Positions 1 to 6,116 of a DNA stretch of 12,509 nucleotides are shown here, in pieces; within the stretch, counting starts at the first letter, position 1; every line of letters begins with the position of its first letter. Both the position numbers and the translations under genes were made by a program. The notes under the pieces are model-generated. The model was not told the origin of the DNA and did not search any database. It saw only the letters and a list, made by a program, of their open reading frames with translations. The stretch is from SCGC-AG-212-J23 sp035762345 (GTDB lineage Bacteria > Pseudomonadota > Gammaproteobacteria > Burkholderiales > SG8-39), in NCBI GenBank assembly GCA_035762345.1, contig DASTPE010000104.1, forward strand, positions 1-12,509, given 5' to 3'.

Positions 1-74
1 CAGCGGATGCGCTTGGAGACTTCGATGCACTTCGCGTAGCGGCGGGTGTCAAACGGTTGCGGGCTGACTTGCAT
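1..74 (-). CDS. Unknown protein, N-terminal fragment (cut by window edge)
   Basis: Only the first 24 residues lie in the window. The reading begins MQVSPQPFDTRRYAKC and continues with IEVSKRIR before running off the left edge. The ATG at 74 is well supported by a GGAGGAG Shine-Dalgarno (complement of 82–88) seven bases upstream. The start lies inside the 3' end of the globin-like gene, overlapping it by 26 bases in another frame, so the two are probably translationally coupled. The DTRRYAKCIEVSKRIR wording feels like a conserved betaproteobacterial family found near globin genes, but I cannot name it with confidence and assign no function. It is the fourth and last visible gene of the minus-strand operon. 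Confidence 0.6.
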   Translation of the reverse strand, partial: MQVSPQPFDTRRYAKCIEVSKRIR

Positions 75-315
75 GGATCTTCTCCTCCGTGTTGGACTGC
101 ATGGTGTTTGCGAGCACGCGGTAGGCGGTGCGCCATGCCTCCTCGGTCTCGTGGTTAAATTTCTCGCCAAGGCCCACGGCGAGCGTCCAGATAAGCGCCC
201 CTTCCACCACGGCATAGTGGTGCTTCCGGACGCCGTAGCCGGCGTGCCGCCGGCCGAGCGCCTGCACGGCAGGGACGATGCTCTCCTGCACAAGGGCGAT
301 CTGGCGAGGCGTCAC
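49..315 (-). CDS. Globin-like protein with large internal in-frame deletion
   Basis: The 88-residue product starts MTPRQIALVQES, like the first helix of single-domain bacterial globins. It then jumps directly to VQALGRRHAGYGV, the F-helix region carrying the proximal heme histidine, here H24. The rest (EGALIWTLAVGLGEKF, then EEAWRTAYRVLANTM) matches the globin G and H helices. Family members run about 135–145 residues; the missing part would hold helices B to E, with the distal heme pocket (B10 Tyr and E7 position). The frame stays open. The GTG start overlaps the stop of the DUF2917 gene in the four bases GTGA, an arrangement typical of translational coupling, so the start looks genuine. I see no strong Shine-Dalgarno. 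The protein probably cannot form a normal heme pocket, so it may be a decaying gene, an assembly or sequencing artefact, or a reduced scaffold. Family assignment is from remembered sequence patterns. Confidence 0.7.
   Translation of the reverse strand: MTPRQIALVQESIVPAVQALGRRHAGYGVRKHHYAVVEGALIWTLAVGLGEKFNHETEEAWRTAYRVLANTMQSNTEEKIHASQPATV
82..88 (-). promoter_or_regulatory. Shine-Dalgarno of the partial left-edge gene
   Basis: Read on the minus strand this is GGAGGAG, seven bases before the ATG at 74. It fixes the start of the left-edge gene even though it sits inside the coding sequence of the upstream globin-like gene. It contrasts with the plus-strand genes of the window, which mostly lack such a site. 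Confidence 0.75.
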
Positions 316-710
316 AGCGCCGCCGTCGTCGGCCGCGAGTAAGGCGCAAAGAGCCGCGTCCAGAAGCTCTCCGCCCCCCGGGTGGACGCGTAGAGCTCGG
401 CCCGGATACCCGTCCGCGCTTTCGTCATGGCGACGCGTTTCGCGTAGAGCTCGGGCCGAGGCGCGGTGAGCGATACCGTGCTGCCCTCAGTGGCCTGGGC
501 GAGCGTGACGCCATCGCGCTGGACCGCGAAGCAGTCGCCGGGCCCGAGGTACCGGTCGCGCCGATCACCCTCCTGGGTCAGCCAAAGCCCGCCTTCCCAG
601 ACATAGATCGTCATGTCCCGCCCGTCCTCGATCCGCAGCACGCTGCCGCGCGTCATGCCGAGCGAGCCGTGCACGACGTACTCGTTCGTCAACTCGATGT
701 CTCTTTTCAT
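312..710 (-). CDS. DUF2917 domain protein
   Basis: The 132-residue product starts MKRDIELTNEYVVHGSL. It contains the compact beta-rich core of DUF2917: RGSVLRIEDGRDMTIYVWEG, then GGLWLTQEGDRRDRYLGPGD, then an FAVQRDGVTLAQA segment. This is a cupin-like series of short strands within residues 8–83. The last 50 residues are basic and less conserved, ending TRLFAPYSRPTTAAL. An open frame extends upstream, but I chose the ATG at 710 because it has GGAG about 12 bases before it and lies one base after the stop of the DUF1127 gene. DUF2917 has no established biochemical role; it commonly accompanies DUF1127 genes in betaproteobacteria. There is no signal peptide or membrane segment, so it is probably cytoplasmic. 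Confidence 0.8.
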   Translation of the reverse strand: MKRDIELTNEYVVHGSLGMTRGSVLRIEDGRDMTIYVWEGGLWLTQEGDRRDRYLGPGDCFAVQRDGVTLAQATEGSTVSLTAPRPELYAKRVAMTKARTGIRAELYASTRGAESFWTRLFAPYSRPTTAAL

Positions 711-711
711 G

Positions 712-888
712 TCAGTACGCTCCGAAGCGCATGGCGAGCCGGTTGCGCTCGCGCGCGTGGTTCGCCTCCTGCTCAAGGCCGATGTCCCGCAAAGTGCGCT
801 CATCGAGCTGCGACACCAGCCGGGCGCGGGCGCGCGCCTCGCGCGCTGTTACGAAAGCCTCGACGGCAAGCCTGAAGATCCGCTTCAT
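712..888 (-). CDS. DUF1127 (YjiS-like) small protein
   Basis: A 58-residue basic protein, MKRIFRLAVEAFVTAREARA at its start, with the DUF1127 core LVSQLDERTLRDIGLEQEA at residues 24–42. This motif is shared by the YjiS-like family of small Arg-rich proteins. Some members are linked to RNA turnover and phosphate or stress responses in alphaproteobacteria; the role here is unknown. The ATG at 888 has an AAGGGAG Shine-Dalgarno about seven bases upstream, which rules out the longer open frame reaching 1053. It is the first gene of the leftward operon, diverges from the response regulator gene across 106 bases, and its stop is separated from the DUF2917 start by one base. Confidence 0.87.
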   Translation of the reverse strand: MKRIFRLAVEAFVTAREARARARLVSQLDERTLRDIGLEQEANHARERNRLAMRFGAY

Positions 889-950
889 GTGCTGCTCCCT
901 TGTGCGGGTTGCGATGGGAGGCAGCGTAGGGGGCTGGGGTATCCGCGCGA

Positions 951-994
951 TTTCGTTCGCGAAACAGTTTGTTGTCGTTTTGTATACTGCGCGC
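951..994 (+). promoter_or_regulatory. Divergent control region and probable leaderless promoter of the response regulator
   Basis: TATACT at 983–988 matches the -10 consensus in five of six bases and ends only six bases before the ATG at 995, so transcription would begin at or next to the start codon. No Shine-Dalgarno is present. A clear -35 is missing. At the -35 position lies an inverted repeat TTTCG-ttcg-CGAAA (951–964), a candidate activator site. The -10 region reads GTATAC in both directions, so a weak leftward -10 (TATACA, 981–986) could also serve the DUF1127 operon, with a leader of roughly 85 bases. The whole assignment is by inspection. Confidence 0.45.
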
Positions 995-1702
995 ATGGAA
1001 CCCACGCGCATCCTTGTCGTGGATGACGATCCGTCGGTGCGTCGGATGCTCACCGAGTACTTGTCCGCGCACGGCTACGAGGTGCGGGAGGCGGCAAGCG
1101 GCGCCGCGATGCGCGCCGAGCTCGAGCGCGGCACGCCTGCAGTCGTGCTGCTCGACATCGGGCTGCCGGGCGAGGATGGCCTGTCCCTGGCGCGCTACCT
1201 GCGCGAGCGTCACGACGTCGGCATCATCATGGTGACTGGCGCGGGCGATGTGGTCGACCGCGTCGCCGGCCTGGAAGTGGGCGCGGACGACTACATCGCC
1301 AAGCCGTTCGATCCGCGCGAGCTGCGCGCCCGCCTGAAGAGCGTGCTGCGGCGCCTGGCGGCAAAGCCCGAGAAGAAATCCGCCGCGACGGCGAAAGTGA
1401 GCGTTGGGCGCTGCTTCCTGGACATGAAGTCGCGCACTCTGAGCGACGCAAAGGGCCACGAGATCCCGATCACGGCGATGGAATTCGAGCTGCTGAGGGC
1501 GCTGGTCCAGCACCCGAACCAGGTGCTCTCGCGCGACCAGCTCCTCACCATGACCCGCAATCGTGAATGGGAGCCGTTCGACCGCTCGATCGATATCCGC
1601 ATCACCCGCCTGCGGCGCAAGCTCGAGGACGACCCTGCGCACCCCCGGGCGATCAAGACGGTGCGGGGCGCCGGCTACATGTTCATCCCGAAGGACAAGT
1701 AA
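995..1702 (+). CDS. OmpR/PhoB-family response regulator
   Basis: A 235-residue two-domain regulator. The receiver domain (about residues 4–118) has the acidic pair in LVVDDDPS, the phosphoacceptor D54 in VLLDIGLPGEDG, T81 in VTGAG and K103 in IAKPFDPREL, so phosphorylation looks intact. The C-terminal winged helix (about 138–232) has the PhoB-type pattern: ITAMEFELLRAL, then NQVLSRDQLL, then the recognition-helix region SIDIRITRLRRKLEDDP and GAGYMF. It should bind DNA as a dimer on direct repeats and regulate transcription. The start was placed at the ATG at 995 rather than in the longer open frame because MEPTRILVVDDD is the normal family beginning. The hybrid kinase gene follows after 75 bases on the same strand and is a likely partner, though that kinase also has its own receiver. 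No transmembrane segment. Confidence 0.92.
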   Translation: MEPTRILVVDDDPSVRRMLTEYLSAHGYEVREAASGAAMRAELERGTPAVVLLDIGLPGEDGLSLARYLRERHDVGIIMVTGAGDVVDRVAGLEVGADDYIAKPFDPRELRARLKSVLRRLAAKPEKKSAATAKVSVGRCFLDMKSRTLSDAKGHEIPITAMEFELLRALVQHPNQVLSRDQLLTMTRNREWEPFDRSIDIRITRLRRKLEDDPAHPRAIKTVRGAGYMFIPKDK

Positions 1703-1708
1703 CCGCCC

Positions 1709-1769
1709 GGTTTCGAAAGGTTTCTGTCCTGTAACAGCCCGCGCCGCCGGGCGCGTGAAGAATTACACT
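1709..1769 (+). promoter_or_regulatory. Candidate response-regulator site and -10 of the kinase gene
   Basis: In the 75-base gap before the kinase, GGTTTC occurs twice (1709–1714 and 1719–1724), exactly one helical turn apart, with TTTCGAAA at 1711–1718. OmpR-family regulators typically bind direct repeats with 10–11 base spacing, and a related TTTCG/CGAAA element lies before the regulator gene. TACACT at 1764–1769 resembles a -10 box and ends eight bases before the ATG at 1778. There is no recognisable -35 or Shine-Dalgarno. Binding by the upstream regulator is inference. Confidence 0.3.
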
Positions 1770-1777
1770 CGCGCCCC

Positions 1778-4700
1778 ATGGACGACACCCTCCGGCGCGC
1801 TGCGCTCGCCGTGTCCGCCGCCGAGGGCGGCGAGGTCTACCAGCGCCTCGCGAGCGAGCTCGCCGATATCCTGGGTGTCGCGATCGGGTTCATCGCCGTC
1901 TTCGCCGATGCCGGACGCTCGCAGATGCGCATGCTCGCGTTCCGCCTCGACGGCAAACTGCGCCCGCCGTTCACCTACGCGCTGGAAGGCTCGCCGTGCG
2001 CCACTGTCGTAGGCAAGCAATTCCGCTGCGTGGCCTCCGGTGCGAGGCGGGAATTCCCGAACGACGACCTGTTCGTCAGGCTGGGCATCGAGAGCTATGC
2101 CGCGTTCCCGCTGAACGACGCCGCGGGTGCGCCGCTCGGCCTGATCGGCGCCATGGACCGGCGGCCGCTCAGGGACGTGGCGCTGTGCGAGGCCATCCTC
2201 AAGATCTTCGCCATGCGCGCCGCGGCCGAGCTCGAGCACGGCGCGCGCGAAGAAGCAAACGCGGCGCTGCGCGCGAGCGAGGAGCAGTACCGAGCCATCT
2301 TCAAGGCGTCGACCGACGCACTCGTGCTGCGCGACGCAGACTTCCGCATCGTCGACGTGAACCCCGCCTACGAGGCGCTGAGCGGCTACACGCGCGCCGA
2401 GGTGCTCGGCGCGGATCGGCTGACGATGCGCGTCCCGGAGAAGAACGCCGATCGCCTCGAGACCCACCGGCGCGCGCTCGCGGGCGAGGTGGTGCGCCTC
2501 GAGTCCGAAGCGATGCGCAAGGACGGCACGCGCTTCCTCCTCGAGGTTTCGGTGGTGCCGATGACGTACGGCGGCCGGCCGCACGCGCTCTACATCGGGC
2601 GCGACATCACCGCGCGCAAGAGCGCCGAGGAGGCGCTGCGCGCGAGCGAAGTCCGCTACCGCGCCATCTTCAACGCCGCCGCCGACTCGATGGTGCTGCG
2701 GGACGAGAACTTCCGGGTGGTGGACGTCAATCCTGCGTACGAGAAGATGAGCGGAAGGCCGCGCGCCGAGGCGCTCGGGCGCAGCGACCTCACCATGAGC
2801 CCTCCCGAGCTGAACGAGCACGTGCGCGGCCTGCACGCGCGTGCGCTCGCCGGCGAGCCGGTGATGTTCGAGGCGCGCGCGCGGCGCAAGAACGGAGAAC
2901 GCTTCGACATCGAGACGCGCGGCGTGCCGATCCAGCACGAGGGCCGGCCGCACGTTCTCTACATCGGCCGCGACATCACCGCGCGCAAGAGCGCTGAAGG
3001 CGTGTTGCGCGCGAGCGAGGAGCAGTACCGCGCGATCTTCAACGCCGCCGTCGACGCACTCGTGCTGCGCGACGCCGACTTCCGCATCGTGGACGTCAAC
3101 CCGGCGTACGAGTCGATGAGCGGGTACAGCCGCGACGAAGTCATCGGCCTTAATCGCGTGGTCGCCAACCCGCCCGAGATGAATGAGCCGATCAAGGCCC
3201 TGCACCGACGTGCGCTCGACGGCGAGACGGTGATCCACGAGACGGTGCGCGTGAGCAAGAACGGCAAGCGCCGCGACGTCGAGCTGCGCGGCGTGCCGAT
3301 CCAGTACCGCGGCAAGCCGCACGTGCTCTACATCGGGCGCGACATCAGCGAGCGGAAGCGCGCCGAAGAGCGCCTGCGCGCAAGCGAGGAGCAGTACCGC
3401 GCGATCTTCAACGCCGCGGCCGACGCGCTCATCCTGCGCGACCACGAGGCACGCATCGTCGACGTCAACCCGGCGTTCCTCGAGATGAGCGGGTACACGC
3501 GCGACGAGGTGGTCAACGCCGACCGCTGGATCTTCGCGCTGCCCGAGCACGCCGAGCTCGCGCGCGAGATGTTCATTCGCGTGATCGGGGGCGAGGCGGT
3601 GCAGTTCGAGGTCGAAGGGCAGCGCAAGGACGGCACCCGGCTGCTCGTCGAGATGCGCGCGGTGCCGATCCTCTACCGCGGCAAACCGCACGCGCTCGGC
3701 ATGGCGCGCGACGTCACCGAACGCAAGGCGCTGGAATCGCGCCTGCGCCAGGCCCAGCGCATGGAGGCGCTCGGCCACCTGACCGGGGGGGTGGCGCACG
3801 ACTTCAACAACCTGCTCGCCGCGATCATGGGCTACATCGTGCTCGCTTCCGAACGCGACGAGGCCGCCGCGGACGCGAAGCTCGCGCGCTACCTCGACCA
3901 AGCGCTCGCCTCGTGCCGCCAGGCGCGCGACCTGATCCAGCAGATGCTCACTTTCAGCCGCGGCCAGCGCGGCTCGCCCCGTCCGCTCGCGCTCGCCGAC
4001 GCGGTGGCGCAGTCGCTCAAGCTGCTGAAAAGCTCGCTGCCTTCAAGCCTCGAGCTCGTCACCAACCTCGCGCAGGTCCCCGTGGTCATGCTGGACCCGG
4101 TGCAGCTGGACCAGATCCTGCTCAACCTCACGATCAACGCGCGCGACGCGATGGCGGGAATCGGGCGCATCGACGTCGCCCTGCGCTCCATCAAGCTGCC
4201 CGGCAAAGCGGTGTGCGCGAGCTGCCGTAAGCGCTTCCGTGGCGAGTTCGTCGAGCTCGAGGTCGCCGACTCCGGGTCCGGCATCCCCCCCAAAGTGCTC
4301 GAGCGCATGTTCGAGCCGTTCTTTACCACCAAGGAGGTCGGGCGCGGCAGCGGCATGGGCCTTGCCACGGTGCATGGCATCGTCCACGAGCACGGCGGCC
4401 ACATCATCGTGGAAAGCACGCTCGGCGCGGGAAGCCGCTTCCGCGTCCTGCTTCCCATACACGGCGGCGATGCGGTGGCCCGGCCCGAGCGCCCCGCCGG
4501 CCGGCGCAAGGCCGAGTTGAGCGGGCGCGTGCTGATCGTGGACGACGAGAAGGCGGTCGCCGACTTCATGCGCGAGCTGCTCGAGAGCTGGGGCCTCGAC
4601 GCCACCGCAATGACAAACCCGCTCGGCGTGCTGGAGCGCGTGGCGCGCGAGCGCTACGACTTCGTGATCCTCGACCAGACGATGCCGGGCATCACCGGTG

Positions 4701-4876
4701 TGAGCCTGGCGCGCGAGATCGCCGCGGCCCGCCCGGGGCTGCCGGTCGTGCTGTACACCGGCAACAGCGACCGTGTCGACCGCGAGGAGCTCAGCGCCGC
4801 CGGCGTGCGCGCGCTGCTGCAAAAGCCGGTCGAGCCCGCCGCGCTCTACGAGACCCTCAGCGCCCACCTGCACTGA
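1778..4876 (+). CDS. Soluble hybrid histidine kinase: GAF, four PAS, HisKA, ATPase, receiver
   Basis: A 1032-residue sensor kinase with no membrane segment, so it probably senses a cytoplasmic signal. Order: GAF-like domain (about 12–150), four PAS/PAC units at about 165–287, 288–410, 411–533 and 534–656, and a HisKA dimerisation domain with the phosphoacceptor H674 in GGVAHDFNNLL. The ATPase domain follows, with the N box around N787, G1 DSGSGIP at 831–837, FEPFFTTK and G2 GSGMGLA. The C-terminal receiver (about 916–1032) has D922/D923, phosphoacceptor D966 in ILDQTMPG, T994 and K1016. All phosphotransfer residues look present. Between the N box and G1 there is an unusual CASC pair (C813, C816) in a basic insert. 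The start at 1778 is the ATG following the TACACT element. The OmpR-type regulator 75 bases upstream may be a phosphorelay output; the pairing is inferred from position. Confidence 0.93.
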   Translation: MDDTLRRAALAVSAAEGGEVYQRLASELADILGVAIGFIAVFADAGRSQMRMLAFRLDGKLRPPFTYALEGSPCATVVGKQFRCVASGARREFPNDDLFVRLGIESYAAFPLNDAAGAPLGLIGAMDRRPLRDVALCEAILKIFAMRAAAELEHGAREEANAALRASEEQYRAIFKASTDALVLRDADFRIVDVNPAYEALSGYTRAEVLGADRLTMRVPEKNADRLETHRRALAGEVVRLESEAMRKDGTRFLLEVSVVPMTYGGRPHALYIGRDITARKSAEEALRASEVRYRAIFNAAADSMVLRDENFRVVDVNPAYEKMSGRPRAEALGRSDLTMSPPELNEHVRGLHARALAGEPVMFEARARRKNGERFDIETRGVPIQHEGRPHVLYIGRDITARKSAEGVLRASEEQYRAIFNAAVDALVLRDADFRIVDVNPAYESMSGYSRDEVIGLNRVVANPPEMNEPIKALHRRALDGETVIHETVRVSKNGKRRDVELRGVPIQYRGKPHVLYIGRDISERKRAEERLRASEEQYRAIFNAAADALILRDHEARIVDVNPAFLEMSGYTRDEVVNADRWIFALPEHAELAREMFIRVIGGEAVQFEVEGQRKDGTRLLVEMRAVPILYRGKPHALGMARDVTERKALESRLRQAQRMEALGHLTGGVAHDFNNLLAAIMGYIVLASERDEAAADAKLARYLDQALASCRQARDLIQQMLTFSRGQRGSPRPLALADAVAQSLKLLKSSLPSSLELVTNLAQVPVVMLDPVQLDQILLNLTINARDAMAGIGRIDVALRSIKLPGKAVCASCRKRFRGEFVELEVADSGSGIPPKVLERMFEPFFTTKEVGRGSGMGLATVHGIVHEHGGHIIVESTLGAGSRFRVLLPIHGGDAVARPERPAGRRKAELSGRVLIVDDEKAVADFMRELLESWGLDATAMTNPLGVLERVARERYDFVILDQTMPGITGVSLAREIAAARPGLPVVLYTGNSDRVDREELSAAGVRALLQKPVEPAALYETLSAHLH
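2270..3745 (+). repeat. Four tandem 369-base PAS-coding repeats
   Basis: The RASE(E/V)xYRAIF linker begins at kinase residues 165, 288, 411 and 534, that is at bases 2270, 2639, 3008 and 3377. Spacing is exactly 123 codons each time, with no insertion or deletion. Each unit carries RD(A/E/H)xxRIVDVNPA or RVVDVNPA, then SGYTR-like wording, then PHVLYIGRDIT(A/S)RK or PHALGMARDVTERK. Units 1 and 3 share long nearly identical stretches at the DNA level near their starts. This is a recent intragenic tandem duplication of a PAS–PAC module. Unit 4 has diverged most at its C-terminal end, where it joins the HisKA helix. Confidence 0.9.
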
Positions 4877-4895
4877 AGCGCCGGTTCTCCGGAAA

Positions 4896-4910
4896 TAAGA
4901 TCCGGGAACT
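4896..4910 (+). promoter_or_regulatory. Weak -10-like element before the MFS gene
   Basis: TAAGAT at 4896–4901 is a poor -10 match (four of six) ending nine bases before the forced TTG start at 4911. It overlaps an imperfect inverted repeat, TTCTCCGGA with TCCGGGAA, that spans the kinase–MFS gap. The transporter could equally be read from transcripts passing through from the kinase 34 bases upstream. GGGAA right next to the TTG is too close to be a convincing Shine-Dalgarno. Confidence 0.25.
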
Positions 4911-6053
4911 TTGGAAATCATCTCTTTCGTCGTCCTGAACGCGCTGGGGCATCTCGCGTTCGTCGGGGCGCGGATGACGACGACGCTGTTCGCGCTCGAG
5001 CTCGGCGCCTCGGAGGCGGTGGTCGGCGTGCTGATGTCGCTGTTCGCGCTGCTGCCGATGCTGCTCTCGGTCGGCGCCGGACGTCTGATCGATCGCGTCG
5101 GGCCGCAGCGGCCGCTCGCGGTCTCGCTTGGCATCCTCGCGCTTTCGGCCGGCCTGCCGTTTGCCTTTCCAAGGCTCGAAACCCTCTACGTGTCGGCCAC
5201 GCTCCTCGGCGTGTCGTTCATGTACGTGCACATCGCCATGAACAGCGTGTTCGGCGCACACGGCTCGCCGGAGCAGCGCGCGGTGAATTTCAGCTGGCTC
5301 GCGCTCGGGTTCGCGATCTCGAACTCGATCGGGCCGCTGGTTGCCGGGTACGCGATCGACGGCTTCGGCCACGCCAGCGCCTTCCTGGTCCTCGCCTGTT
5401 TTCCCGCAGTCGCGCTTTTCCTGCTATGGCGGCGAAAACGCCCGCTGCCCCGCCCGGAGCGCGTGCCCCTCGGCAAGCGCGCCGGCGTACTCGACCTGCT
5501 GCGAATCCCGGGGCTGCGCCATACGTTCTGGGTGAGCTTGCTACTCGCTACGGGCTGGGACCTCTTCGCCTTCCTGATCCCGCTCTACGGCGCACGCCTC
5601 GGTCTCTCCGCGGCGGCCATCGGCGTCATCCTCGCGACCTTCGCGTTCGCGACGCTGACCGTGCGCATCGCCATGCCCGTGCTCGTGAAGAAACTCAGGC
5701 AGTGGGTGATCATCTTAGCCGCGCTCGGCATCTCGGGGTCCTGCTACCTGCTTTTCCCGTTCGCGCAAAGCGCGTCGCTGCTCATGCTGCTGTCGTTCGT
5801 GCTCGGTCTGGGGCTCGGCAGCGCGCAGCCGGTCATCATGTCGCTTCTCTACGCCGCCTCCCCGCCCGGGCGCCAGGGCGAGGCGGTCGGCCTGCGCACA
5901 TCGCTCCTGAACGCCAGCCACACGCTCATCCCGCTCGCTTCCGGCGCGGCGTCCGCCGCGATCGGCATGACGCCGGTGTTCTGGGCGCTCGCCGCAGCGC
6001 TCCTCGGCGGAGCTTGGTTCGCCCGGCGTCGGCTTGGCGGCACAAAGGTGTGA
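4911..6053 (+). CDS. MFS transporter
   Basis: A 380-residue, strongly hydrophobic protein with about 12 predicted membrane helices. Roughly, these lie at 3–25, 35–55, 68–85, 90–112, 127–147, 153–173, then after a basic central loop (KRPLPRPERVPLGKR, about 177–190) at 203–225, 232–255, 263–283, 287–313, 325–347 and 351–371. GRLIDRVGPQRPL at 57–69, in the loop after helix 2, fits MFS motif A. Substrate cannot be told; the compact size and lack of extra domains fit a drug or metabolite efflux-type family member. An in-frame TAA at 4896 and the absence of ATG or GTG before helix 1 force a TTG start at 4911; the next ATG (4974) would cut helix 1. It lies between two signalling genes on the same strand; no functional link is shown by sequence. 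Confidence 0.87.
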   Translation: MEIISFVVLNALGHLAFVGARMTTTLFALELGASEAVVGVLMSLFALLPMLLSVGAGRLIDRVGPQRPLAVSLGILALSAGLPFAFPRLETLYVSATLLGVSFMYVHIAMNSVFGAHGSPEQRAVNFSWLALGFAISNSIGPLVAGYAIDGFGHASAFLVLACFPAVALFLLWRRKRPLPRPERVPLGKRAGVLDLLRIPGLRHTFWVSLLLATGWDLFAFLIPLYGARLGLSAAAIGVILATFAFATLTVRIAMPVLVKKLRQWVIILAALGISGSCYLLFPFAQSASLLMLLSFVLGLGLGSAQPVIMSLLYAASPPGRQGEAVGLRTSLLNASHTLIPLASGAASAAIGMTPVFWALAAALLGGAWFARRRLGGTKV

Positions 6054-6101
6054 CGTATTCCACGTTGATCAAGATTTGCCAACAGGCGCGCGCCACAGCT
6101 A

Positions 6102-6107
6102 GATAAT
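6102..6107 (+). promoter_or_regulatory. Probable -10 box of the GGDEF–EAL gene
   Basis: GATAAT (five of six to consensus) ends nine bases before the ATG at 6117, in a 63-base gap after the MFS gene. There is no Shine-Dalgarno between it and the ATG. A possible -35, TTGCCA at 6076–6081, is 20 bases away, longer than optimal. The transcript would start within a few bases of the ATG. Confidence 0.4.
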
Positions 6108-6116
6108 CCGCCGGTC

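Noticed and set aside
731..994. N-terminal extension of the response regulator by 88 codons
   Set aside because: The extension is low-complexity, overlaps the DUF1127 gene antisense, and the family normally starts a few residues before the VVDDD motif, as at 995.
1740..1755. Hairpin CGCGCC-GCCG-GGCGCG after the response regulator as a terminator
   Set aside because: Only six pairs, no following T-run, and such GC hairpins are expected by chance at this base composition.
2270..3745. Regular repeats as a CRISPR or satellite array
   Set aside because: The 369-base period is fully coding and each unit reads as a PAS–PAC domain in one continuous frame.
1763..3901. A 712-codon open frame on the minus strand opposite the kinase gene
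   Set aside because: It mirrors the sense codons of the PAS repeats (repeated VDVDDA- and RDVAPDVE-like wording), resembles no family, and is the expected antisense shadow of a GC-rich gene with strong third-position bias.
6065..6072. TTGATCAA palindrome before the GGDEF–EAL gene as an FNR/CRP-type site
   Set aside because: FNR-type sites need TTGAT-N4-ATCAA; here the halves are fused without the spacer, so it is likely chance.
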